This document shows, piece by piece, positions 1-10,675 of a stretch of 64,000 nucleotides of DNA; within the stretch, counting starts at the first letter, position 1, and each line of letters starts with the position of its first letter. Origin of the DNA: Bromus sterilis. Its lineage: Eukaryota; Streptophyta; Magnoliopsida; Poales; Poaceae. The DNA lies in the NCBI GenBank assembly GCA_950022295.1, contig OX465600.1, positions 305,174,031 through 305,238,030 of the forward strand, given 5' to 3'. Made by a program: the position numbers and the translations under genes. Under the pieces are notes generated by a model that was given only the letters and a program-made list of their open reading frames with translations, ran no database searches and was not told the origin of the DNA.

Positions 1-550
1 ATTAAATGTCGTTAACAACTTATAGGTGGCCTATATACTAGAGATAATACCCAAGAAAATACTATGACAAGCAAAATGGTACATACTGGTGTCTTTAATT
101 TCTACCGAAAAGGAGGATTACACCCGGACTCTACATACATATTGTGTCTTTTGTCTTGTTCCTTTTGTGTTCTTTTGTCTTTGCTGCAATTTCTCACGAA
201 AACATGATTTCTTGTGCCAAATTTTCTAATAATTCTAGGTACAAGAGCATAGTGGACTTCAAGCACAGACACATAAAGCTACTGTTGGTGCCAATGCCAT
301 TGCTCGTGAAAGTGGAATCCATCAGGTACCTGAATTTGTAGTCTCAAACAAGGAAGTGATTGGCCTTTTAGTAGTGATTGTAGTTTTGGTTTTCCTGTGA
401 TAGCATGATTTGGAATTGTTTGTTTACATGTCAACCATTCTACGATAGAATTGCAAATTTAAATTTTGTTTGGTTCCTTTTATTTTGAAGGATTTAAATG
501 GGATGGGTAAGTTCAAAGGAACCCCAAATGCTAGGTAGTTCAACACATGA
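1..550. other. No gene recognised
   Basis: AT-rich sequence with only short open frames on either strand. I see no conserved domain, transposon terminus or RNA gene in it. Confidence 0.5.
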
Positions 551-695
551 TCTGGTGAAGGTAGTTCAACACATGAAAATGAGTTCGATAATGAGTTCGA
601 TAATGGCAACCTCAGGTATTCAACCCCACAAACATCATCTGGTGAAGGTAGTTCAACACATGAAAATGAGTTCGATAATGGCAACCTCAGGTATT
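551..695 (+). repeat. Two-copy tandem repeat, 87-bp period
   Basis: The segment starting TCTGGTGAAGGTAGTTCAAC at 551 recurs at 638. The first copy also carries an internal 12-bp duplication (GAGTTCGATAAT twice). One frame is open through both copies and would read an acidic Ser/Glu/Asn-rich peptide with SSGEGSSTHENEFDNGN. It could be a fragment of a low-complexity exon, but no family is recognised. Confidence 0.75.
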
Positions 696-1778
696 ATGCA
701 AATGTATCTTTGCGACTTTGCCCTGAGTCAGGGACTATCTATTATCTTAATATGGTGTATAGTTGTAAGTCCGAGCTAATGAACCCCAAATGCTTAGGTT
801 TTGTATATATACATATAACATGCATGGACACTATCAAATTCTCTGAAACATGTACAACATTACAAGTAGCATCATAGTACAATCAGTCATCTAGACAATG
901 GATGGGTTCTTGGCACAATATTAATGGGGTTTCCTATCCCGGACCGAGTTTGAATTATCGCTGGTGGAACTCTGTGTCTCAAATCTTCTTCATCCTTTCT
1001 TCTCCACCAAATGAAATACCATGGTCCCATGTTGACATGAGATTGAATATCGTTTCTCTCATGTATATAGATTGCACATGTTGCTTTTATATGTACAAAG
1101 GGGAGGACTGTCGCAAATAGACCTTACAACCCTCTTTATAGACGGATATCGGCATGCCCGAAACGGAAACACAAGGGTCGTAAGCGCGTTGTAGGGTGTG
1201 GCATGCCAGCCATCCAACATCCTATTTACCTTAAGGGTAGCATGCTTACGATGAAGATTGATCAAATGCACACCCTGATCACATATAATAAAGTATAATT
1301 TCATAATCGACACCTTGCAAAATCAAGTAGAATAGATTGGACAACAGAAAGAGAAGGAAACATCAATCAAACCTGACAAAAGGATGGTTCATATCGAAGC
1401 AGCCTAGGAGTCTAAATAGATAGCAATGTGACCGTGGGAGCAATCATCATTGCCCAGAAGCAACCAGGTGATTTGGCAGTAAGTGCCTGTAAGCCGAAGC
1501 TCAAGCAGGGGAATCTCTAGTATAGGCAGTTCGAAAAGGATGCGTTTATGTACAACTACTATATCCAAAAGGCTTAGATCTCCAAAAGGTGCCTCTCCTC
1601 CTAAAAAAATACAACAGGCAAGAAGCATAAATACAAGTTTATGACAGATGATGAGAGAAATAGTAAATAAAGGTAGAGAACTCTGGAAATAAGAAAGTAC
1701 AAGAGCTGATGTTGCTATTACGTAGGCGATGGTTCTACTTTCTCTTGGGCCGCTTGATCCCACCGGCGGGAGCATCCA
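696..1778. other. No gene recognised
   Basis: Short open frames only. A 140-residue minus-strand frame (1404-1826) has no recognisable domain and overlaps the tandem repeat that follows. I see nothing definable here. Confidence 0.45.
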
Positions 1779-2115
1779 CTCGCAACTAGGGGGTTCATTT
1801 TCGACACCCAGTTGCAAGTTAACCATCTACTCGCAACTAGGGGTGTACCTTTTCATTTCCACCCCAGTTGCAAGTCAACCACTGACTCACAACTGTGGGG
1901 TGACTTTTTATCATTTTTCAGTCCAGTTGCGAGTCGACCACAGACTCGCAACCCAAGCGTTGAATTTTCATTTTCACATTAGTTTCAAACCAACCACGGG
2001 CTCACAACTCTGGGGTTGACTTTAAATTTCTACCTCGGTTGCAAACTACAGACTCGCAATTGTGTGGGAGACTTTTTCATTTTCTACCTCAATTGCAAGT
2101 CCACAACCAACTCGC
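1779..2115. repeat. Degenerate tandem array, about 55-60 bp units with inverted decamers
   Basis: Around six units carry paired motifs close to GTTGCAAGTC and GACTCGCAAC, which are near reverse complements, separated by T-rich spacers. Each unit is therefore a small potential hairpin. The units have diverged by substitutions, so the array is not recent. It stops where an LTR-like sequence begins. Confidence 0.7.
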
Positions 2116-2692
2116 TGTTGGGATACGGGGCAGAAAACACAATTTTTTTATACCTACGGTACCCGAACCCAAGATCTATGCTATGGCGATGTAAAGTAAC
2201 GGAGGGAATCGGTGTTCATACCTTTGAAGACCGAAAGAGGGAAACGTTCGTAGACTCTGATCTACGACCTCCCTGTCGTGTAGAAGACCACCACCGGCGA
2301 GGATGACTCCCGGTAAACCTCCAGGGACGAAGCAGCACCACAGGTGTAGTGCCTCGAAGAGATTATACACGTACGACACAATCGATGTTCCTCCCGGGCT
2401 CCGAACCAGGCGAGCAGCGGAAAGAAGACGGCTACGGATCCCGACTCCAGCAGAGCGACGGCCTGCCTTATGGTGGAGAACTCCAATCCTAGTGCAGACT
2501 CCAAACAAGGGGAGTCCACTTCCGGAAATGGAGAAGGAAGAAGAAGGAGATTAATTGTGTATGGAAAAAGGGGGGTCTACCCCTCTATATAAAGGCCAAG
2601 GGGGGTGTGATCCCTCTTCCCTCCCCCATGTGGGAGTAAACCCCCAAGGGGGGGAGGGCGCCGGCCAAGGGGGCGGATGGGCCCCGATTGAG
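2116..2692. mobile_element. LTR-like fragment (possibly Ty1-copia, Angela/BARE-like)
   Basis: The segment opens with TGTTGGGATACGGGGCAGAA, resembling the start of Triticeae Angela/BARE-type LTRs. It has a GC-rich middle and a CTCTATATAAAGG TATA-like motif near 2583, followed by G- and C-runs. No target duplication, primer-binding site or coding region is seen. It abuts the left edge of the segmental duplication at 2695. The family assignment is from general resemblance only. Confidence 0.35.
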
Positions 2693-2895
2693 CAAGTCAG
2701 TAACAAATAAAATGTATTATTTAAAAAATCCAATTTACTGTCTTGATCTTCTAACAAATGCCCAGTAATAACAATTTTTGAATGGTTACTAGTTCAGGTA
2801 CATGGATGATTTTACTTACATATTACAGGTATATGTGGCAACAAAAACGAACAGAAGAATCAAAGAGGTGTGTAATATATGGCACAAAAATTAAG

Positions 2896-4158
2896 CTAGT
2901 GCCTCTTGAGAGATAGGAGAGTCTTGAAGATGCCCACGAGAACACCAACGATGGAGAGCACCGCGACGATTGCCTTGAAGTTTTTGTAGATGAACTGGTG
3001 CACCTTGATCCACATCCACCTGTTGAGCTTGTAGGCCTCGACCTCTTCCATTATGTGAACGTGGAGAGGGCCACCACTTATGCACTTGACAAGCTTCTTG
3101 AAGAAGTCGAGCGTCTCCTTGTTGGTGAGTTCTCCCTGCACCAGATGCTTGGATCGCAGCTCGTGCACGTCCTCCTCCCGATCCATGAGCATCGCGAGGA
3201 CAACAAGGTAGGAGCAGACGACCGCCTTACTTTGACGAGCACCTGCTGCCATGCCCAAGCATACCTCGAAAGCCGCCATGTTGACAAGCCAGCAAGACCT
3301 TATGTTGTCCAGCAACAGCGGCGCCAGGAAGATCTCGGCAGAGAGGAATCCTTTCTTGATGCCTGTGTCCATGAACTTCGATGTCTTGCCGGCTGTCAGC
3401 TTGATGCCAATCTCTGCAAGTTCAATGGCGCTAATACTCTTCGACATAGACGTAAAACCATCTGGATCAGACAGTGGCACGCTATTATGTATCCTTCCAG
3501 CTTTGTAGAACAGGAGGATGCCAAGAAGATGCGGCGGCATGTAGCTAGCATCCAGGACAACTGGTCTCCTATCCATGTCCCCTCGGATTTGGAGCGTGCG
3601 CCCCATCTTACCGATGAACTTCTCCACGGGCACAGGCCTGAATATCCTTAAGGTTTCAACCACCAGCCAGGGAAGTTGATTCTCAAGCAGCATTATGTCA
3701 TTGCCGATGCAAGCCTGGTTCGACTCGAAGCAGGACAGTAACGAGGGAGGCAGCCTACCACGACCCGTATACATGAGCATATACTGCAGCAGGAAGCAAC
3801 CATCAATGAACATCATATCTGCAAATTCAGTGTCTCCTACGTTGAGCTCGGCGTCATTGGTGTCATAGAAGCTGCGGGCAGCACCTATGACCGAGAAGAC
3901 CGCCGCATACATCTCATCAAATGGGTGGCCTGAGTCCCTGATAAAGTGGTGTGCGGCCACGCGCTTCACCTTCTCCATCTCATTTAGCTTACTTGAGATG
4001 TAACGCCGGCCAAGACCTCGCAGGCTTGCAGGGAACCTATGAATCTTCATTTCCATATTATTGAAATCAGTCTCAAACTGTTGTGCTTCTGTCTTCCACT
4101 TCTTGACCTGAACCTGTCTATCCGGGAAATCAACAACAGGTAATAGTACTTGTCCCAT
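2896..4158 (-). CDS. DUF247 (UPF0481) plant protein, probably N-terminally truncated
   Basis: A 420-residue frame. The N-terminal part has the DUF247 hallmark RYISSKLNEMEKVKR. The middle has LLENQLPWLVVETL and ELAEIGIKLTAGKTSKFMDT. The end is a single hydrophobic segment (about residues 395-415, AIVAVLSIVGVLVGIFKTLL) before a basic tail, as is usual for this family of probable membrane-anchored proteins of unknown biochemical role. DUF247 genes are best known from the grass self-incompatibility S and Z loci, but nothing here places this gene at such a locus. Family members are often 450-550 residues, so this is short. The same frame stays open upstream to about 4318 except for one TAG just before this ATG, which suggests a nonsense mutation near the 5' end. 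Copy B of the gene is destroyed. Expression is unknown. Confidence 0.8.
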   Translation of the reverse strand: MGQVLLPVVDFPDRQVQVKKWKTEAQQFETDFNNMEMKIHRFPASLRGLGRRYISSKLNEMEKVKRVAAHHFIRDSGHPFDEMYAAVFSVIGAARSFYDTNDAELNVGDTEFADMMFIDGCFLLQYMLMYTGRGRLPPSLLSCFESNQACIGNDIMLLENQLPWLVVETLRIFRPVPVEKFIGKMGRTLQIRGDMDRRPVVLDASYMPPHLLGILLFYKAGRIHNSVPLSDPDGFTSMSKSISAIELAEIGIKLTAGKTSKFMDTGIKKGFLSAEIFLAPLLLDNIRSCWLVNMAAFEVCLGMAAGARQSKAVVCSYLVVLAMLMDREEDVHELRSKHLVQGELTNKETLDFFKKLVKCISGGPLHVHIMEEVEAYKLNRWMWIKVHQFIYKNFKAIVAVLSIVGVLVGIFKTLLSLKRH

Positions 4159-4164
4159 CTCTAT

Positions 4165-4318
4165 CTCATCACAATCATTCTATGGGTCTCCTTCATAAAA
4201 GTAGCAGTCATAAGGACCAGGCCGGGACCGTTGTGCAGCTGCTTTCTTAACCTCCTTCTCAACCTTCGACTTTTCCGGCTGAGAGGTAGATTCACCCAAG
4301 GCATCTGTTGGATCCTGT
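4165..4318 (-). pseudogene. Probable upstream exon of the DUF247 gene, cut off by a stop
   Basis: On the minus strand a TTTTTGTACAG acceptor-like site is followed by an in-frame stretch reading DPTDALGESTSQPEKSKVEK, then a basic segment ending YDCYFYEGDP. A TAG follows, after which NDCDEIE leads straight into the annotated methionine. This fits an original longer N-terminus. I could not settle the preceding exon: a candidate near 4390-4450 ending at a GTAAC donor does not join in this frame. Confidence 0.45.
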
Positions 4319-4348
4319 ACAAAAATTTACAGTTAGACCAATTTTGCA

Positions 4349-5099
4349 AGACAAGCCAAAACCAGAGTCTTCAATGTTACCAGCTGAGCTCTTGCACACG
4401 CTCACCGTGGAGACCAGTTGAGAGGTTCGTATCACCATCTGGAAATAACTACGCTGGGTTGCTGCTGCCAACGTTCTACTGCTAGTTAGATAGTTCTGGG
4501 TTCACATCCAAGTTAAATGCATATATAAGCTTTGTACTTGCTAGACTAGTGGCTGACCACCACATTCTGTCAGCAACTTGCTTGCTGCAGATACCTATCA
4601 TCGCTGCTTCCCCGACAAATGGCAGAATTTAGTTGGTATTATTGACTATTGACTTGGTAGCACATCGCTGCAGATACCGCAAACTTGCCAAGTCCTAATG
4701 ATTTGACTTTCAGGCTTTAACTCACAAAATATTGGCAGAATTTAGTTGGTAATGACTATTGACTTGGTAGCACATTGCAAGCTAGACCTGTGGACATTCA
4801 TAAAACTCAAACGATTTCCTCTTAAAGTCAATGCTATGAGCTCCGACGAATAATAAATTCCTAAAGCCAGAACAGCAAGACAGCAAGTCATGAGATGGGT
4901 TCAAGTAAAGAATATGATACATGTTAAAAATGATCACATTCACATGTATAAAACTTGGTTCAATACATCCCTCACAAAAACATTGCCTTCTAAAAGTTGC
5001 AACAAGTTTTTTGACTTGTTGTTACCGTGGACAAAAGAGGTGGAAAGGTAGATTGCAAGAACTAAAATTCTAAAAGCTTGGCAAAATTTAGACCAGCAG
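4349..5099. other. DUF247 5' flank, no gene recognised
   Basis: Contains a possible first DUF247 exon (around 4390-4450, minus) and AT-rich flank with short internal repeats: TTAGTTGGTA...GACTATTGACTTGGTAG occurs twice, near 4629 and 4744. The part before 4806 is deleted in copy B. Confidence 0.5.
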
Positions 5100-5384
5100 C
5101 AGGGTGGTGGGCGCTAGGGTGGTGTGCTCCGGAGCGCTCGGGGAGATGGGTGGGATCGGGAGACATCCCAGTCGGCTTGGCCGACCCCGACGCAGTGTCG
5201 CCTGGGGGTGACGCCAAACCTTCTTGAAGGGTGTTGGGCGCCACCCTTCCCTTCTCCTTGTCGTGTACCGGGGGAAACTCGTGCAACAGTGTCGTCATCG
5301 TCGCATCCCTTCTTGAAGGTGTTGCGTGGTACCTGTGCTTCGGAGTCGGAGCTTGACGGATGTTTCGGTGGGTGCTATGGTCGT
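5100..5384 (+). repeat. Unclassified repeat fragment (copy 1 of 3)
   Basis: A 284-bp GC-rich segment that recurs at 41693 and 51263. The 41.7-kb copy continues past GCTATGGTCG into a longer repeat. This one ends there because a gypsy LTR remnant begins, so the LTR probably inserted into this repeat. Confidence 0.75.
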
Positions 5385-6498
5385 TGTAAGGCCCGATATG
5401 CGGTACTGTTCCAGATCTATATCTTTCCATTCAGATCCGGGGACGAAGCACATATCAGTCCCACCGCGACATATGACATAGCCATATGCCCCGGATTTCC
5501 AACATGATATCACAACATTATAGATACAAGGATACAACATCTCATACAGTCGGCATACAACTGCCTCAAATACAATACAACAACGGAAAATACATGTCTG
5601 GGTATAGACTACAAGCAAATTCCTAGTGGCAAAGAGAAAAACATCGATCCTCATAACTACACGGGTCCAGGCCCTCCGCCAGGATCCACCTAACTAGTCG
5701 TCGTCGAGTCTCTACGTGAAACGTCGATCACCATACCTGTTGTCAATCAAGAAACCTGAAAAGAGTTTGGGGATAGTATCATGAGTACAGAAGTACTCAG
5801 CATCCAACTGTAGTGGTCAACTGACCCAGCAAGGACTTCATCACTCGTCATTCTAGGACAACTAGTAGTTTACGGTCAGGATGGGGTAAGTGGTGAGGTT
5901 GCTCCCGCACTAGCATTTATGAAGTGGCTAACGATCTATAGAGTAAGGTACGAAGCCAAGCATTCGATGAGGAATCGCCTCCAACAAGTCTTGCTATCAA
6001 CTACTTACGCAAGCATAACACCTATCCTATCCTTGTCCTCCTCTTCGCATCCCGACGAAGAAGAAGCAGTCAAGGCACACACACGTTTGATCAATTTATA
6101 GTTATGATTATCTCAGTTGTTGTTTTCTATGAACAAGGAGTAGGTCTCAAGTCGTCCATAACCGTGAACACGGCTTCTCGAAAAAAAATTAACCCTGCAG
6201 GGGTGTATCAACTGCCCATTACAAGGCTCCGCACGCACGCACGCCCATCTCTCTCGGTTGCTACCCATTATAGGCAACAATTTTATGATTTAGTTCCGAG
6301 AGTTCCGAGAGGTCCGCAAAGATGAGATAGGAAAAAGTTGCTAACCTTTGTGAATACTTGGATGTAGATGGGTTTCTTCAAATCTTCACAAATCTTGGCA
6401 ACAATGGAGTTTGAGCTCGAGAATAGAGAGAAGAGGAAATGAGAACAGAGAAAGATGAGCTTGGGATCGTGCTGGGGACGAAGCTCACTATATAGTGG
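5385..6498 (-). mobile_element. Truncated gypsy-type LTR (copy A)
   Basis: On the minus strand the segment ends CATATCGGGCCTTACA, a typical LTR terminus. Upstream it has TGCTGAGTACTTCTGTACTC, a motif also seen in spirit in the gypsy LTRs of this window. A CACTATATAGTG TATA-like site sits at 6486-6498. Sequence that should lie upstream of the TATA box is replaced by a CACTA transposon end. No internal domain or second LTR accompanies it, so it is a remnant. Confidence 0.6.
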
Positions 6499-6813
6499 TA
6501 TATTTAGTACCGGTTGGTGCTACAAACCGGTACTAAAGGGGTGCCACTAGTACCGGCTGGTACTACCAACCGGTACTAAAGAGCTCGCGGGGCCCCCAGT
6601 CCAACGGCAACCTGACAGCACCACCTATAGTACCGGCTGGTAGTACCAACCGGTACTAAAGGGTGTTGTCAGGTTGTCGTTGGACCGGGGGCCCACCGCA
6701 TGAACCGGTACTAAAGCCCCGACCTCACGAACCAGTACTACTGGGCCAGTAGTACCGGTTCGTGGTCGAACCGTGACCTTTGCTCAGGATCAAAGGCATG
6801 TTTTCTACTAGTG
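6499..6813. mobile_element. CACTA transposon terminal fragment (copy A)
   Basis: The right edge reads TTTTCTACTAGTG, the inverted form of the CACTAGTAGAAAA terminus of grass CACTA elements. Inward lie repeated TAGTACCGGYTGGTAGTACC and CCGGTACTAAAG motifs in both orientations, the usual subterminal repeats. No transposase sequence and no matching left terminus are present, so this is a truncated or non-autonomous piece. Confidence 0.7.
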
Positions 6814-7589
6814 ATGCCATGTTTGCAGTATATGTTAAACTATCTGGTGACAGTCAACAAAGTTTGTCCATAGGTACTAGAGATGATTGATGTGCCTACC
6901 TATGAATCAGATGGTTGCGAGTTCATACAGATAAGAGTAACACAATATATGTTGGGATCTTGACTCGTAGAGGCTGATTTTGTAGTAATTAATTCAGTAT
7001 ATGTATTCAAACTGTATAGACTTTCTTCCTCATGAGCACCTTCTTAACTACTGCACTCCTCTGTCACTGATTAAAATTTGCTCTTGTATTACTGTTCAAT
7101 ACACGGATCATTTTTATAATATTGGTTGCATATTGTGTCTAAATTTTTAAATTCTTGCCAATCCATTGTAAAAATAGACGGGTGCAGCAACGCGCGCCCT
7201 CAATGATCTAGTACTAGATAAAGAGCGGCACTTTGTAACAGTATGTAGTACACGTGAAACATACGTACCAAACTATTTTATGAGACGAAAAACAGCGACA
7301 AAGCTTCTGTAGAGAACAACTCTAGGACCCGAGGTTGTTTATTTATACGCCGTGCTAATATATAGCACGGGATACATACAAACCACGTAGGTTTCACACA
7401 AACGATACACTTACTTTCTCTTGACAAGGGAGGGATTTACGGCATATCATAACATGGTAGGTATATATATTACGTACTCCTACCGGCTAACAAATGAATC
7501 CCAGTTTTATTGCAGCAGCATGCAGCACACTAGTAGAGTAGTAATAGCACTTAGAATTCATAGACTTCTCCTTTCAGTAGGATTACCCC
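6814..7589. other. No gene; possible Helitron 3' end inside
   Basis: AT-rich, present in both copies (B: 52973-53748). The only structured element is a GC-rich short hairpin-like segment at about 7178-7200 followed by CTAGT at 7208-7212, which resembles a Helitron 3' terminus. It also carries the 3' flank of the minus-strand lectin gene. Confidence 0.4.
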
Positions 7590-7605
7590 GATGGATGATG
7601 ACGGA

Positions 7606-8161
7606 TCAGGGAAGAATATAGACACCAATGGCATCAATGATATCCCCCACACGTCCAAAGAAACCAGTGATCTGGCCGCCGTTAGTCACCGGGACATGGA
7701 AAGAACCCCCAGAACCGACACTGCCAATTTCCACATTCTGGCCCTTGTTAGTAACAAATTTGAGAGACTTCACAACTGCAGGCACATTACCCCATCGACC
7801 ATAGGTTCCTGAAATTTCCGTCACACATTCTGTGTCTTCAAGGTCTAACTGCACAAAATGAAAGACACACATTATTTAGCCAAATTCATATATAACTAGG
7901 AGTTTGTACAGTGAAGAAGTTACAAATTTTTATTTACGGTTAAGCTGATTCACATACCGTACATTTGTTCCCACTAGGTCCTCCCCATGCACCCTCCACA
8001 TGCTGATTCCTAGCATGATCATCGTAAGTAAACTTGATAGAGTGGATTGCCTCTGCGCTAAAAACTTCCACACGAACGAGTCGGTGGGGAGAGTGTTTAA
8101 TGTCGCGAGGCTGGCCTCCGGCTCCACCCCACAATCCAATCTTCACAGGCTTGCTCTGCAT
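7606..8161 (-). CDS. Jacalin-related mannose-binding-type lectin
   Basis: Two exons on the minus strand: 8161-7958 (68 codons) and 7848-7606 (80 codons plus stop), joined over a 109-bp intron with GTATGTG donor and TTTTGTGCAG acceptor, in phase. The 148-residue product is one complete jacalin domain. It starts MQSKPVKIGLWGGAGG, has the central TEISGTYGRWG turn, and ends GGQITGFFGRVGDIIDAIGV, containing the GG...GFFGR...DAIG region that forms the carbohydrate site. The start resembles that of barley horcolin-type lectins (SKPVKIG). The AG just before the Ser codon (CATGCAG) could instead be an acceptor for a small upstream exon holding the start Met. No signal peptide is visible, so a cytosolic or nuclear protein is likely. 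It is the only apparently undamaged host gene here. Copy B lacks it. Confidence 0.85.
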
Positions 8162-8610
8162 GCACGATCACAAGCCAAATCAATGAAAGTATGACATGCG
8201 TAACTGAAATTAAGAAGTAGTACTTGTAGTTTGTGTGTGAGTTGGGCTCAAACCATCTTGAAGCTAGCTCAACACAAATGAAAATAGTAGGGGGGTAGTA
8301 GTATAGTAGAGTATGCTATGTGGAATATGTGGAGTTCGCTGGCCTTCATGAATAGCGAGCATCCCTATATATGGTCGAGCGCATGAACAATGCACTACCC
8401 AACCTGCTTTGTTATTGCATGCTACCACTTTGAATGCCAGCGTGCCGAACTCCTTAAGAATGAATTAGTTGGCTAGCATAACAGTTGACTACTGCATCAT
8501 GCTATGATCTTACACTGATGACATTAAAAAAATGTTTCTCTACACATATCATCAATAAATAGCTAGCTACACAGCACGGCAGTTTACTACAGGCAGACAC
8601 GATAGCTATG
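8162..8610. promoter_or_regulatory. Lectin gene upstream region
   Basis: Presumed promoter and 5' leader of the minus-strand lectin gene. I see no coding frame. No TATA box could be assigned with confidence. Confidence 0.35.
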
Positions 8611-8851
8611 ACCAAGGTTTTTAGTTTCGGAAACAGAAAAATTTCGCACCTCATCGAAATATGTGTAATTTCGGAAATTTCAAATATTTCAGAAATTATT
8701 TCGTATTTTATATTTGAGTTTTCACTTAATTTCAATGAATTTTAGCCTAATTGAAATTTATTTTAAAATTAGTTTGAATATGAAAAAAAATTTCAGGGTT
8801 ATAGATATTTCGGACCCCATCGAAATTTGGGTTGAAAATTTTAACCTTGGC
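8611..8851. mobile_element. MITE-like inverted-repeat element (copy A, complete)
   Basis: The segment starts ACCAAGGTTTTTAG and ends TTTTAACCTTGG, and both halves carry CATCGAAAT and AATTTCGG-type motifs in inverted orientation. About 240 bp, no coding capacity. Copy B keeps only the right half, because the deletion that removed the lectin gene ends inside this element. Confidence 0.55.
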
Positions 8852-10319
8852 TATACCCTCACACACTAGTGACACCAAGAAATGCTTCTCTCTTTATAAT
8901 CAAGAAAAAATGCTACAATAAAAAACTATAACCATTTCATTTATTCGATTCTTGCATGCTGATCTTGTTTTATGGGTTTCAGCAGAAGTGTGATGCGAAC
9001 ATCATCAGTAATTCTATGCCGAGGAGGATAAATTAGGTTGTTCTTTGGACTTTTTTTATCCAACCTGTGGATTTCTCACGGCGTCTTAGATTGTTTGTTA
9101 GATCTTGAGCCAATGTGGTTTCATAACAAAGTACCTATAGATTTTTTTAAAAATTGTAAGTTATAAACTTTGATTGGTTTTATTAAAAAAAACTCATAAC
9201 ATTAGATACATCATGAGGCATATTTTCTCTATATATTTGGGACGTGGTGTTTTGGCTCTCGGGAGCACATGCTCCCAGAATAATGGTAAATTTAGGAAAT
9301 GGTAAGTAAATTTTATAAATTCTGAAATTTATTTTAGATGGTTTTGTTATTGTAACAGACGTGATTGAAAAATTTCATGCAAAAAGGATTTGCAATGCTT
9401 CATCAGTGAAAAACAATAAGTGTACCATTTGAAGCTAACATTTGTCGCTCAACTTTTTTTTTTGACAGTTAAAAATATTCAAGCTTTTCACCTGAAATTT
9501 TCCATGTAGCAATTGGATGTGACAATGAGCATGTCCAATTGCTTTCAATCTTTCTTGACATTTGCAAAATTATTTTTGGTGCACAGGAACATGTGGTCCT
9601 GAGAACCGTTTTGGATTTCCGATATATTTGATAGTGTGTAACCATCTGGGAACAAACACCTCCCTGATAGCTATCGGTGCACTGCACCACCCTCCTATCC
9701 ACCACCCATCACTTTTCTCCCATCCAACGGCTAAGCTTTAATTGTCAATGGTCACGTACCGGCCTCTTCCTACCCGCCATGTACGGGATGCAAAAGCTAG
9801 GGAGTCTAGCAACTCTAAGTCACACACATCAATTAGGGTACGTATATACCTACGTACAATGCCATGTGAAAAAAGGAATTGAAAGCACGTTGCATTGTTT
9901 TGCATGCATACATTCCTGGCAGAAGCTAAGTACACATTGTTTATTCGTATCCCAACACCTATCGGTCATCTTTATGTTATTACTAGAAGAACATCATGCG
10001 TGTTGCGGCGAAAATATCTATCAAAACACTATATTATAAATTAAAAAGATATAAAATATATGTAAATAAAAGTGGATGTTATAGATAAATAATTGGTTAT
10101 AATAATGTGTAATGTGAATAGTTTGCATGTTGAGATAGATAACATAAAATATCTTAGTGGAATTTTGTTAATGGATGACATTAAAAAAGATTGGCTATTA
10201 TAGTGAATGATGTGGATAACTTTCATGTTAGGATAGATATTACAAATGCATTTTAGTGGAGTTTGTTTTATAAAAAATATAGATTTGATTCGTATCGGGT
10301 ACTAGCTAGCTGAATAAAT
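8852..10319. other. No gene recognised; LINE 5' flank
   Basis: AT-rich sequence shared with copy B (53862-55319). Only short open frames. A local replacement at about 10005-10030 distinguishes A from B. The true left end of the LINE could not be placed. Confidence 0.45.
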
Positions 10320-10675
10320 GCATCGCCATGCATACCCAGCACTCATCCGTGCGCTTGCGGCGGCGCGCGCCGCTCAGGAGGCGGCCCAGCGGTGAGCCTC
10401 GCTGGCCGAGGACCCTACGGTGTTAGGTGCTATCACCACCGAGGGGCTCCCGAGCGCTGGAGACGACACCCCCTCGGTGCCCCCCCCCCCCCCCCCCGCC
10501 CACCCCGACGCCGCGGTCGCCCCCCTAAGCGGAATCCGACCGCACCTAAGGTGGCTAAGCCTGATGCCCGGTCTCCTGGCTATGGGGGCCGCAGGCGCAC
10601 GTGCTCGTGCTCGTCCCAGCCCTCGACTAGTAGGGTTCGCTCGGTCCCGCGTAAGGGGCCTACTCGGGTGCCCGG

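Noticed and set aside
1745..1775. Minus-strand peptide end GGIKRPKRK followed by a stop, looking like a basic C-terminus
   Set aside because: The frame is closed just upstream by a stop and no domain precedes it.
1404..1826. 140-residue minus-strand frame
   Set aside because: No recognisable domain, hydrophobic by composition, overlaps a tandem repeat; not supportable as a gene.
6814..7589. Downstream exons of the lectin gene
   Set aside because: The jacalin domain is already complete with a stop at 7606, and no coding frame follows.
7590..8737. Lectin gene as a new insertion into copy A
   Set aside because: The copy B breakpoint truncates a MITE that is complete in A, so loss from B is the simpler reading.
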